A stretch of 64,000 nucleotides of DNA from VXNE01 sp963664635 (lineage in GTDB: Bacteria > Pseudomonadota > Gammaproteobacteria > Pseudomonadales > Azotimanducaceae): the NCBI GenBank assembly GCA_963664635.1, contig OY761542.1, positions 4,402,001-4,466,000 on the forward strand, read 5' to 3'. Made by a program: the position numbers and the translations under genes. The notes beneath the pieces were generated by a model. The model searched no databases and was not told the DNA's origin. It saw only the letters and a list, made by a program, of their open reading frames with translations. Positions 47,220 to 56,541 of the stretch are shown here, one piece after another (position 1 is the stretch's first letter; each line of letters begins with the position of its first letter).

Positions 47220-48815
47220 TCAACCGATGGCCGGCGCGGCGCTCCCCGCGCGCCGCGCCTCGAGCCGCGCGGCCCAGACGATCAGCAGGAATACCGGAAC
47301 GCCGATCGCGGCCGCCCCCAGGAAGAACGCCGGATAGCCGAACGTGTCCACCACCTGGCCGGAGTAGCCGCCGAGCAGCTTCGGGAACAGCGTCATGAGC
47401 GAACTCAGCACCGCGTACTGCATCGCCGTGAAGGACAGGCTCGTCAGGCTCGACAGGTAGGCGACGAAGGCCGCGCTCGCGATACCCGCGGTCAGGTTGT
47501 CCGCGCCGATCACCGCGTAGAGCAGCAGGATGTCCCCCGGCGCTCCCGCCAGCGCGATGAACAGCAGGTTGGTCGCCACCGTGAGGACGGCCCCCAGCAT
47601 GAGCACCCGGACGACGCCGTACCTCAAAGCCAGGGCCGCGCCGAGGAAGCCCCCGAGGATCGTCATCCAGAGCCCGAAAACCTTGGTGACCGTGGCGATC
47701 TCCTCCTTGCTGTAGCCCATGTCGAAGTAGAAGACGTTGGCGATCGCGCCGAGCACGATGTCGGAGACCCGGTAGAAGCCCACCAGCAGGAGGATCGGCA
47801 CGGCCGCGCGGCCGTAGCGGCGCAGGAAATCGGCCACCGGCGCCACGTAGGTCTCGCGCACCATCTCGGCCCGCGCGATCCCGACCCCGACGCACGCGCG
47901 TGCGATGGCCAGCGCCACGGCGAGGGCGACCGCGAGGCGCGCGGCCTCCACCAGGAAGCCGGCCAGGGCGCCCGGCACCCCCAGGGTACCGGCGATCCAC
48001 AGGTGCGCCGTGCCGGCGGCGTCGGCCAGGCCGAGGAACAGGGCGACGAACGCGGCGGCCATGATCGCGAAGACGGCGAAGAAACGCGCATAGTCCGAAG
48101 CGCCGTGGAAGTCGCTCGCGAGGTCCCTGCGGACCGGTTCGCGCACGACGAGGGTCGTGACCACCCCCACGAGCATGGCCGCGGCCATGCAGAGATAGGT
48201 CCACTTCCAGGCATCGTGCACGTAATGGCCGGCGTCGGTGCCGAAGCCGGCCGCCAGGTACAGCGCGCCCGCGCCGGCCACGAGCATCCCGCCGCGGTAT
48301 CCGGCGACGTAGGCCGACGCGAGCAGCGCCTGCAGCTTCTCGTCCGCCACCTCGATGCGGTACGCGTCGATCACGATGTCCTGCGTCGCCGCCGAGAAGC
48401 CGAGGGCCACCGCCGCGAAAGCCATCGCGGTGAGCCCCCCCGGCGTGCCCGGATCGCTCATTCCCATGGCGGCGATCGACCCCATCACGGCCAACTGCGC
48501 GACCAGCAGCCAACTGCGGCGCTGGCCCAGCCGACGCGCGAGCACCGGCAAGGGCAACCTGTCGATGAGCGGCGCCCAGACGAACTTGAACGAGTATCCG
48601 AGCGCGGCCCAACTGAAGTACGTGACGGCGGCGCGCTCCACGCCCGCTTCGCGCAGCCAGAGCGAGAGGGTCGCGAAGATCAGCAGGAGCGGCAGCCCGG
48701 AGGAGAACCCGAGGAACAGCAGCGCCGCCACGCGGGGTTGGAGAAACTCGCGCAGGTGCAGCGGTTGGCGATCCGCTCCCTCGAGGTGCCCGGCGGCAAC
48801 GGACCGCCGACTCAC
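47220..48815 (-). CDS. ampG: Muropeptide permease AmpG (MFS)
   Basis: Inner-membrane transporter of 531 residues and about 12-14 membrane segments that imports GlcNAc-anhydromuropeptides for recycling. Family segments are FLQPRVAALLFLGFSSGLPLLL, KFVWAPLIDRLPLP, GFSAATQDIVIDAYRIE and FGLWMTILGGFLG. GTG at 48815 overlaps the stop of the upstream alkyltransferase-like gene (GTGA). With AmpD at 42.6 kb and LpoA at 15 kb the window encodes several parts of wall turnover. Confidence 0.93.
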   Translation of the reverse strand: MSRRSVAAGHLEGADRQPLHLREFLQPRVAALLFLGFSSGLPLLLIFATLSLWLREAGVERAAVTYFSWAALGYSFKFVWAPLIDRLPLPVLARRLGQRRSWLLVAQLAVMGSIAAMGMSDPGTPGGLTAMAFAAVALGFSAATQDIVIDAYRIEVADEKLQALLASAYVAGYRGGMLVAGAGALYLAAGFGTDAGHYVHDAWKWTYLCMAAAMLVGVVTTLVVREPVRRDLASDFHGASDYARFFAVFAIMAAAFVALFLGLADAAGTAHLWIAGTLGVPGALAGFLVEAARLAVALAVALAIARACVGVGIARAEMVRETYVAPVADFLRRYGRAAVPILLLVGFYRVSDIVLGAIANVFYFDMGYSKEEIATVTKVFGLWMTILGGFLGAALALRYGVVRVLMLGAVLTVATNLLFIALAGAPGDILLLYAVIGADNLTAGIASAAFVAYLSSLTSLSFTAMQYAVLSSLMTLFPKLLGGYSGQVVDTFGYPAFFLGAAAIGVPVFLLIVWAARLEARRAGSAAPAIG

Positions 48816-49201
48816 GGCCGCCAGCCGAAGCGGTCGAGGTTCACCCGCCCCCGCACGAAGATCACGCCTTCCGCCTCGAGCATCGCCCGCTGGCGAGCGG
48901 CTCCCGTGCCGCGCAAGGAGATGGTTCCGGCCGCGTTGATCACCCGATGCCAGGGCAGTCGGGTCCCGGGCGGCAGCCGCGACATCGCCTGCCCGACCCG
49001 CCGCGCACCGCGGGGCAATCCGGCGAGTTCCGCGACCTGCCCGTACGTCGCGACGCTGCCCGGCGGAATGGCCCCGACGACCGTCCAGATGCGCTCGCCG
49101 ACGCCTCCATGGCCTTGCGGATCCGGGTCGTGCAACGCGGTTCCCAACGGCGATCCCACCTCCGGGCCACCCTTTCGGCACATTCGGCATCCACTCGGCA
49201 T
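48812..49201 (-). CDS. Alkyltransferase-like protein (MGMT family, Trp in place of active Cys)
   Basis: Protein of the O6-alkylguanine-DNA alkyltransferase fold, DNA-binding domain only. The active-site motif PCHRV reads PWHRV here (residues 83-87), so it cannot accept alkyl groups. Such ATL proteins bind O6-alkylguanine and hand it to nucleotide excision repair. IPPGSVATYGQVAELAGLPR is the helix-turn-helix entry, INAAGTISLRG follows. The family start would be near residue 34, so the real start may be a TTG at 49135 rather than the ATG at 49201, which lies close to the groE promoter. Confidence 0.88.
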   Translation of the reverse strand: MPSGCRMCRKGGPEVGSPLGTALHDPDPQGHGGVGERIWTVVGAIPPGSVATYGQVAELAGLPRGARRVGQAMSRLPPGTRLPWHRVINAAGTISLRGTGAARQRAMLEAEGVIFVRGRVNLDRFGWRP

Positions 49202-49209
49202 GCGGGGGG

Positions 49210-49238
49210 CTTGAATATAGAAAACGCGCCCCTATGAT
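49210..49238 (+). promoter_or_regulatory. Promoter of groESL, sigma-32-like with sigma-70-like overlap
   Basis: CTTGAA at 49210-49215 and CCCCTAT at 49229-49235 with 13 nt between match a heat-shock (sigma-32) promoter. TTGAAT (49211) and TATGAT (49233) with 16 nt spacing also fit sigma-70. The CIRCE operator follows 15 nt downstream. Confidence 0.65.
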
Positions 49239-49253
49239 ATGCGCTCCCCTGGG

Positions 49254-49280
49254 TTAGCACTCTCATCAGGAGAGTGCCAA
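49254..49280 (+). promoter_or_regulatory. CIRCE element, HrcA operator
   Basis: TTAGCACTC, 9 nt spacer, GAGTGCCAA: the CIRCE inverted repeat with one base off consensus in the right arm. HrcA bound here represses groESL. Combined with the sigma-32-like promoter it suggests dual heat-shock control. hrcA itself is not in the window. Confidence 0.95.
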
Positions 49281-49362
49281 CGATCCGCGGGAGTGCATCG
49301 AGAACGTGCCGGGCCACGGCCACGGCACGCGACTAGGTCCAATATTGGGAGACATTTGGCAC

Positions 49363-49653
49363 ATGAACATTCGACCTCTACACGACCGCGTTGTCGTGCG
49401 GCGGCTGGACGAGGAGACGATGTCCGCTGGCGGGATAGTGCTGCCGGACACCGCGTCGGAGAAGCCGTCGCAGGGCGAAGTCCTCGCCGTAGGGCCCGGC
49501 AAGGTCCTCGACAACGGCAAGCTGCAGGAGCCGCACGTCAAGGCCGGCGACAAGGTCATCTTCGGCCAGTACGGCGGAAGCACCGTCAAGCTCGACGGCG
49601 AGGAGCTTCTCATCCTCTCCGAGACCGAGATCTTCGGGGTCGTCGAGGGCTGA
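49363..49653 (+). CDS. groES: Co-chaperonin GroES
   Basis: Seven-membered lid of the GroEL chamber. MNIRPLHDRVVVRRLDEE, the mobile loop MSAGGIVLPDTASEKP with GIVL, and the end VDGEELLIL-type text (KLDGEELLILSE) are typical. 96 residues. ATG at 49363 gives the universal N-terminus. The 5' leader (about 120 nt) starts with the CIRCE element. groEL follows after 118 nt. Confidence 0.98.
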   Translation: MNIRPLHDRVVVRRLDEETMSAGGIVLPDTASEKPSQGEVLAVGPGKVLDNGKLQEPHVKAGDKVIFGQYGGSTVKLDGEELLILSETEIFGVVEG

Positions 49654-49688
49654 CGCTTCGCGTCAGCTTGGAGTTGCAGCGCAACTCC
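49649..49688 (+). repeat. Two hairpins between groES and groEL, family 2
   Basis: GCTGACG-CTTCG-CGTCAGC (49649-49667, spanning the groES stop) and GGAGTTGC-AGC-GCAACTCC (49670-49688). No T-run follows. The second stem resembles the GGAGTTTCGC hairpin at 54.15 kb. It could tune the groES:groEL ratio or protect the mRNA. Confidence 0.75.
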
Positions 49689-49771
49689 CCAGCCGAACCG
49701 GAATTTCGACGATCCGTTAACGTCAGCGCCGCTCTCGAGAGCCGCTGGCACAGGCAAAGAGGAACAACAGA

Positions 49772-51409
<1,638 letters not shown>

Positions 51410-51432
51410 CCGACCCGTCCCAGGACCGAAAG

Positions 51433-51457
51433 AACCCCGCCTTGCGCGGGGTTTTTT
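51433..51457 (+). terminator. Rho-independent terminator after groEL
   Basis: Stem AACCCCGC (51433-51440) with GCGGGGTT (51446-51453), 5 nt loop, running into six Ts at 51452-51457. The clearest intrinsic terminator in the window. Confidence 0.93.
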
Positions 51458-51515
51458 CTGCCTGTCCCGGCAAGTATGATCGAGGACGCTTAGGGAAAGG
51501 TGGGGGTACCTGGAA

Positions 51516-52163
51516 ATGGAAGAAGCCATCAACTATCTGGTCCGGTGGAGTCACTACTTCGTCGGCATCACGTGGATCGGCCTGCTCTACTACTTCAACT
51601 TCGTGCAGACCGAGTACTTCAAGGAAGCCGAGGGCGGCGCCCGCGTGGACGCCTTCGTCAAGCTCGCGCCCAGGGCCCTCTGGTGGTTCCGCTGGGGCGC
51701 GGCGATGACCTTCCTGACCGGGCTGTATCTCGTCTACGTCCTGCACATGGCCCTGACGGTGGACATCGTCCTGTCGGTCGTCATGGCGACGCTCATGTTC
51801 CTGAACGTCTGGCTCATCATCTGGCCCAACCAGAAGATCGTCATCGCGTCGAACGAGCAGATCCAGGCCGGCGGCGAGGCCGACCCGGCAGCGGCCGCCG
51901 CCGCGCCGAAGGCGGCGCTCGCGTCCCGCACCAACACGCTCTTCTCGCTGCCGATGCTGTTCCTGATGGGCGCCAGCGCGCACTACGCGCACGGCGGGTT
52001 CGCCGACAACATGAACGCCGTGATCGTCGGCCTGGCGATCATCGCCGCCATCGAGCTGAACGCCATCTTCGGCAAGCAGGGACCGATCACGACGGTGCGC
52101 GGCGTGATCGTCAGCAGCCTCGTGCTCACGGCGGTTTTCTGGGCGGTCGTCGCACTGCTGTAA
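51516..52163 (+). CDS. PuuD-like membrane protein (urate oxidase N-terminal domain family)
   Basis: 215 residues, five to seven hydrophobic helices. The start YLVRWSHYFVGITWIGLLYYFNFVQTEYFK resembles the membrane part of PuuD-type urate hydroxylases (DUF989). PuuD carries a C-terminal cytochrome c domain; no CxxCH is present here, so this is the membrane part alone. An Ala-rich loop (about 120-135) splits the protein. Conserved histidines (HYFVG, YVLHMA, HYAHGG) could bind heme. No purine genes are near, so urate oxidation is not implied. Starts after the groEL terminator. Confidence 0.6.
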   Translation: MEEAINYLVRWSHYFVGITWIGLLYYFNFVQTEYFKEAEGGARVDAFVKLAPRALWWFRWGAAMTFLTGLYLVYVLHMALTVDIVLSVVMATLMFLNVWLIIWPNQKIVIASNEQIQAGGEADPAAAAAAPKAALASRTNTLFSLPMLFLMGASAHYAHGGFADNMNAVIVGLAIIAAIELNAIFGKQGPITTVRGVIVSSLVLTAVFWAVVALL

Positions 52164-52363
52164 CGACACCCGATCCTCGGGGGTGCGCGAGAGCGGCCCC
52201 CGATGCGCCGGGGAACGCCTCGCGGGAGTTGCGCAGCGACTTTGCCCGCCTCGATCACGCAGTCCTGTCCCGGGGGTATTTCGAGCGTGAGCGGCAGTTC
52301 GCGCCTTCACCGGGACGGTGAGTTCGCCTACACTTTTCGATCGCGTCTGTCCCGGAGCGCACC

Positions 52364-53134
52364 GTGAGCGAATCACCCATCGCCGTCCAACCCGACGACG
52401 CCCCAAGGCGGTCGCAGCAGCGGCGTCGCGGGCGCGACGGCGGCGGGGGGGGTCGAGGCGGCGGCGGGGGGGGTCGAGGCGGCGGCCCCGGCATCGCCGT
52501 CAGCGGCGTGCTCGCGTTCGCGATCGCCGGTTTCGCGGCCGCGGGCTGGTTCATCCTGCACCAGCAGGACCAGCTCGCGGACAACGAACGCTCGCTCGCG
52601 GACGCCGACGGGCGCCTGCGGCTCCTGGAAGAGCGGCTGCGCATGACCGACGAGACCATGACGGAGGCGGGCAAGGACACCACCGAGCAGCTCTCGTTCT
52701 GGGAGTCCGAGGTGCGCAAGCTCTGGGACGTCTCCAACAAGCGCAACAAGACGTGGATCGAGGAGAACCAGGCGACGCTGAAGCGGCAGACCTCGAGTAT
52801 CGCCGGGGTCCAGTCCACCCTGACCGAGCTCAAGAGCGACGTCGACCGCGTCGAGGCCGCCTTCAACCAGCAGCGGGAATTGATCGACCGGCTGGCGACC
52901 CTGGACACCCAGCTACGCCAGCTCATCAGCCAGCAGCGGGACCTGGTGGACCGGGTCAACACCTCCCGCCAGGTGACCGCCAGCCTGAAGGCCACGCTGG
53001 AACCCCAGGTTCGCGAGCACGAGGAAGCCATCGCCGCCAACGATGCGCACCGGCGGCAACTGAACGCCAGTATCGCCCGCATCGGCATGCGGCTCGACGC
53101 GATAGAGCAGCGTCTCGGTGTCCCGACGCAGTAG
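52364..53134 (+). CDS. Membrane-anchored coiled-coil protein, unknown function
   Basis: 256 residues I cannot place in a named family. The layout is a short N-terminus with a Gly/Arg-rich stretch (about 20-42), one membrane helix (about 45-66, VLAFAIAGFAAAGWFIL), then about 185 residues of long helices rich in Glu, Gln, Arg and Leu, likely coiled coil on the periplasmic side. The Gly-rich part is coded by a 21-bp unit in two tandem copies (52438-52479). GTG start at 52364. Convergent with the acyltransferase gene. A structural or scaffold role is a guess. Confidence 0.7.
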   Translation: MSESPIAVQPDDAPRRSQQRRRGRDGGGGGRGGGGGGRGGGPGIAVSGVLAFAIAGFAAAGWFILHQQDQLADNERSLADADGRLRLLEERLRMTDETMTEAGKDTTEQLSFWESEVRKLWDVSNKRNKTWIEENQATLKRQTSSIAGVQSTLTELKSDVDRVEAAFNQQRELIDRLATLDTQLRQLISQQRDLVDRVNTSRQVTASLKATLEPQVREHEEAIAANDAHRRQLNASIARIGMRLDAIEQRLGVPTQ

Positions 53135-53169
53135 CGCCCCGGCCGCGCGGCCCCGCGGCGAGGCAACGA

Positions 53170-54060
53170 TCAGGCGGTCGCCTCGCGGCCGGCGCGCCGG
53201 GCCCGCAGGTCGCCGTCCTTCGCGGTCCACCGTTCGTCGATCCAGCCGCGGAGCGCCTCGCGCCCGCCCGGCGCGGCCACGCCGGCGACCGCGCCCGGCA
53301 CGCCGAGGCGGTCGACCGTGACATCGACGCGGCGGCACCGTCCGCAGAGGAAATCCCAGAACGACGGCGTGCCCCCCGGATAGTCGATCGTCACGTCCAC
53401 CATCCCGCTCAGCCGGTCGTTGAGCGCTTCCGCAACGTACGCGAAGCCGGAACTCTTGGGCTTCAGCAGCCAGTTGTGCGGCGACTGCTGCGCGGCGTGC
53501 TTGGCGGGGGTGAAGCGCGTGCCCTCCAGAAAGCTCAGCACCGACGTCGGCCGTTCCAGGAACCCCTCGCACGCGCGCATCGTGGCGTGGCGGTCGTGCT
53601 CGCGCAGTTCGGGGCGCGCCGCCAGCACCTCGCGTCCGTAACGGCGCACGTACGGGAAACCCAGCAGCCACATGGCCACGCCCACCAGCGGCGCCCAGAG
53701 CAGTTCCCGCTTGGTGAAGAACTTCAGGGGAGGAACGCGGCCGAGGAAGATCTCCTGCAGCACGAGGATGTCCGCCCACGACTGATGGTTGCTCACGATG
53801 AGATACCATCCGTCCCGCCGGAAGCCGGCATCGCCCTCGAACCGGAGGTCGAGAGCCGTCAGCCGCAGCGACCGCAGGAGCGCCCGGTTGCTCACTACCC
53901 AGCCGTCGATGATGCGATCCATCGCGCCACCGACTCCCCGGCGCACCGCGCTCACCGGCACCGCCATCCGCACCACGCCCATGCAGTAGAGCGGCATGCA
54001 CCACAGAACGGTGTGCACGGAAATGAAAGCGATGGAGAGGATGCCGCGTAGCGTGTCCAT
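53170..54060 (-). CDS. PlsC-type acyltransferase, YihG-like
   Basis: Membrane lysophospholipid-type acyltransferase of 296 residues. Acyltransferase block I is SNHQSWADI (HX4D type), block III is FLEGTRFT, with FFTKRELLWAPLVGVAMWLLGFPYV-like text between. N-terminal hydrophobic helix. ATG at 54060. Closest in look to E. coli YihG, a second 1-acyl-glycerol-3-phosphate acyltransferase family; the exact acceptor is not clear. Last gene before the accessory region. Confidence 0.85.
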   Translation of the reverse strand: MDTLRGILSIAFISVHTVLWCMPLYCMGVVRMAVPVSAVRRGVGGAMDRIIDGWVVSNRALLRSLRLTALDLRFEGDAGFRRDGWYLIVSNHQSWADILVLQEIFLGRVPPLKFFTKRELLWAPLVGVAMWLLGFPYVRRYGREVLAARPELREHDRHATMRACEGFLERPTSVLSFLEGTRFTPAKHAAQQSPHNWLLKPKSSGFAYVAEALNDRLSGMVDVTIDYPGGTPSFWDFLCGRCRRVDVTVDRLGVPGAVAGVAAPGGREALRGWIDERWTAKDGDLRARRAGREATA

Positions 54061-54125
54061 GCGGCGGTCTTTAGCACATGGACGGGCGCGCCGCCAACGA
54101 CGGGGCACCCCGCGCCGGGCGCTAG

Positions 54126-54170
54126 CGCGACCTGACGGTCGCGTTGGGAGTTTCGCTGATGCGAAACTCC
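54126..54170 (+). repeat. Twin hairpin, family 2, at the boundary of the accessory region
   Basis: CGCGACC-TGAC-GGTCGCG at 54126-54143 and GGAGTTTCGC-TGAT-GCGAAACTCC at 54147-54170. Same two-hairpin plan as the 63-bp units at 18.3-18.4 kb, in the reverse order. It lies just upstream of the acyltransferase start (the gene reads away). Confidence 0.8.
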
Positions 54171-54420
54171 TACGTCGGCAGCGAAACTGATTCCGTAAAA
54201 CTTTTATTTATCAGTACGTTATAGAAGTTTCTCTTTGGTCTGGCCAACAATGCGACACCTTCCCAAGCCGCGCACCAGCGCCGCCCGTTGAGACGCCTTG
54301 CGCCTTGACGCCTTGGTAACTGTTCGGTCGTCCCGGCATCGGACGGTGCCTTTGTCTACCCGACACACCGACCCACGCCGCAGTATGACGCCTGAAGCCA
54401 TCGATCTAGGATGCCGCGAG
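54171..54420. other. Gene-free stretch with an AT-rich core
   Basis: Holds the most AT-rich run of the neighbourhood (about 54185-54235, many A/T runs), unlike the surrounding DNA. No gene is seen. It may carry the promoter of the former ZIP gene and marks where core gene order ends. The sequence TTGGTAACTGTTCGG at 54313-54327 has an inverted partner at 55201-55214. Confidence 0.55.
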
Positions 54421-55127
54421 ATGGACTCCTTCGCCCACATGCTGCTGTGGACCTTTCTCGCGGGCGCCTGTATCCCGCTCGGTGCCGCGCTCGCGCGCAT
54501 CGAACACATCCGTCCGCGATGGCTTGAAGACGAGTTCCGTCACTTCGTGATCGCCTTTGGCGGTGCTCGGCACGGTCGCCCTGGTCCTGCTGCCGGAAGG
54601 GTCTGCACGGCTGTCACAGCCCCTCGCCGCCTTCGCCGTGATGCTGGCGGGGCGGCGGCGCCTTCATGGCGCTCGACCGCGTCCAGGCCAAGCGCAGGCG
54701 AGAGACGCCACAGTTGACCGCCATGCTCGCGGACTTCGTTCCGGAGTGCGTGGCACTCGGCGGCATGTTCGCCGCCAACGCCGGAGGGGCGGCACTACTC
54801 GCGCTGCTCATCGCGCTACAGAACGTTCCCGAAGGGTTCAATGCCTGGCGGGAACTCGCCGCCGGCCCGTTCAACCGGAAGGCAGCCCAGATCTGGATCG
54901 TGCTGCTGGCTTTTCTTGGCCCCGTCTCCGGGATGACCGGATGGTTCTGGCTCGCCGGCCAAGACGCGGTGCTCGGGGCGGTGACGCTGTTCGCCGCCGG
55001 CGGCATCCTCTATCTGACCTTTCAGGACATCGCACCGCAGTCGAGGCTGGAACGCCATTGGGCGCCGCCACTCGGCGCCGTGTTGGAATTCGGGCTCGCC
55101 GCGCTGGCCGAGAGCGCCTTTGCGTGA
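54421..55127 (+). pseudogene. ZIP family metal transporter, frameshifted
   Basis: The pieces of one ZIP-like divalent-metal transporter lie in three successive frames. Piece 1 from the ATG at 54421 (MDSFAHMLLWTFLAGACIPLG ... FVIAFGG) ends near 54560. Piece 2 (AVLGTVALVLLPEGSARLSQPLAAFAVMLAG) runs to about 54655. Piece 3 (FMALDRVQAKRR ... MLADFVPECVALGGMFA ... LIALQNVPEGFNAWREL) runs to the stop at 55127. ZIP signatures such as PECVALGG and QNVPEGF with metal-ligand Glu are intact. Both shifts lie in G/C-rich runs, so a sequencing error is possible for either; as read, the gene is broken. Confidence 0.8.
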
Positions 55128-55378
55128 CCGCCCGGAAGCGGCTCCGGGAATCGTCCGGCCCATGCCTCCCTCACCATCCCCAGCCCAGATACCGGGCTGC
55201 CCGAACGGTTACAACGCCTTGAGCCTTGAGGTGCCCCCGGCCCCCCGGCCACCGTGCCCCCGTGCGCGTCGAGCGCCCGGGAGCACCAGCGCCCGAGCGC
55301 GGCCAGCAGCAAGCGAGCCTATCACGCGTCGACGGTCTCCGAACTCCAAGGCGGCGCGACTCACGCCATTGCGCGCCG
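55128..55378. other. Gene-free stretch
   Basis: About 250 bp between the ZIP pseudogene and the end of the RNA ligase gene. No gene seen. CCGAACGGTTACAA at 55201-55214 is the inverted partner of 54313-54327, flanking the ZIP pseudogene. Confidence 0.5.
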
Positions 55379-56026
55379 TCATGCGATCGCGCAGGGCCGC
55401 CAGTTGCGAGACCAATGCTCGCCGTCCTGCACATGGCCGCGCCGCACGCTCTTGCACACGTTCTCGGCGAACTCTGATCCGGGGAATCCTCTTTCCAACC
55501 GGAGGACGACGCCCTCCCGTGCGCCACCGAGTGACGAAGGCTGTCCGTGGGCGTCCTCAACGAAGTCCCGAAGCTCGTCGATCGTCGCGAAGCGTCCCCG
55601 GTGGAGGATGGGCACCATCGGAATCTCCTTCGACGCGGCGTAAGCCTCTAAGTCCCCGAACGACGCGAACGCGCCGCGCTCGTCGCGGAGCGCGAACGCA
55701 TAGAACGTCTCCCGCTCGGGTATCGGCCCGTACTCAATGCTGTGCACCGGGTAGATGTTCTCACCATAGAGGTAGACCTCTGGCTCACGCACCTTCCATG
55801 CATGGTGCTTCTTCACCATCGCCATCCACTTGGCCTCGGACGGCGCCGACACACTGCGCGCATATACCTTGCCCTCGTGGATGAGCGTGTTCGTACCGTC
55901 CAGCTTCTCGGTCGCTACGACCGGCGTGTCGACGAAGACCTGCGGCGCCGGATGCACACGTTCGTGGCGCCCGATTGCGGGCGAGTAGGGCCAATACGGG
56001 GTCGTCGGATATTTGAGGCCGACCAC
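55379..56026 (-). CDS. RNA ligase (nucleotidyltransferase superfamily, RNA_ligase family)
   Basis: ATP-dependent ligase of 215 residues that should seal RNA 3'-OH/5'-phosphate ends. The N-terminal lead LKYPTTPYWPYSP matches bacterial and phage ligases of this family. Motif I is EKLDGTNTLIH with the AMP-accepting Lys41, followed by YARSVS; LYGENIY at 87-93 and FYAFAL at 108-113 (motif III); motif IV EGVVLRLE at 171-178; motif V KSVRRGHVQDGEHW (Lys192). All nucleotidyl-transfer motifs are present, so it is likely active; no extra C-terminal domain. GTG at 56026 is 14 nt after the PIN gene stop. Third gene of the ATPase-PIN-ligase operon. Confidence 0.88.
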   Translation of the reverse strand: MVGLKYPTTPYWPYSPAIGRHERVHPAPQVFVDTPVVATEKLDGTNTLIHEGKVYARSVSAPSEAKWMAMVKKHHAWKVREPEVYLYGENIYPVHSIEYGPIPERETFYAFALRDERGAFASFGDLEAYAASKEIPMVPILHRGRFATIDELRDFVEDAHGQPSSLGGAREGVVLRLERGFPGSEFAENVCKSVRRGHVQDGEHWSRNWRPCAIA

Positions 56027-56040
56027 GCTATATCTCTGGC

Positions 56041-56541
56041 CTAGGGCGCGCCGGCCTCGGCACACGATTCGTCGATCCAAGGCAAATGTGGACAGAGCTC
56101 CTCAACATCCACGCCGAGATTCTGCAGCAGGTCGCCGGCCTCCCCCCAGTCACTGTCCGTCGCGTTGACGACGACTGCTCTGGCCACGACGGCCACGGCG
56201 AGGAACTTGCGGTCGGACGGGTCGAGCGTGTTCTCCGGCAATTCCTCGAATCCCCGGCTGTCGTCCGACAACGGTGTGATCGGGAATCTGCGTACTCTTG
56301 CTCCGCGATGCTGGCGGTCGTGCACATGCTTGAAGAATACGTCGCCCATGCCTGGACCGCCGGCAAAGCTAAAGTGGGTGCGATACTCCTCGAAGATGTG
56401 ACCACGGTCGTCCACAGCCACAACGCCGTTCTTCATCGCGTGTTCGAGTCTGTCCACGCACGCCAGTTGACATGTCGGGTCGACATCCGCGTCGCCGTTG
56501 GCCGCGATGCCGACGTTAGTGTCCACAACGACCAAGCTCAT
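56041..56541 (-). CDS. PIN-domain protein, predicted RNase
   Basis: 166 residues with a PIN-like nuclease core. The N-terminal strand LVVVDTNVG gives Asp7 and Asn9, IFEEY gives Glu51/52, DPSDRKFLAVAV gives Asp107/110 and NATDSDW gives Asp129/131, the four acidic positions expected in metal-dependent PIN RNases. No antitoxin-like gene stands before it, unlike VapBC pairs. The ATG overlaps the ATPase stop (ATGA), so the two are coupled, and an RNA ligase follows. Target is unknown. Confidence 0.8.
   Translation of the reverse strand: MSLVVVDTNVGIAANGDADVDPTCQLACVDRLEHAMKNGVVAVDDRGHIFEEYRTHFSFAGGPGMGDVFFKHVHDRQHRGARVRRFPITPLSDDSRGFEELPENTLDPSDRKFLAVAVVARAVVVNATDSDWGEAGDLLQNLGVDVEELCPHLPWIDESCAEAGAP

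Noticed and set aside
56041..56541. PIN gene as a VapC toxin of a VapBC pair
   Set aside because: No small antitoxin gene stands beside it; the coupled partner is a 455-residue ATPase.
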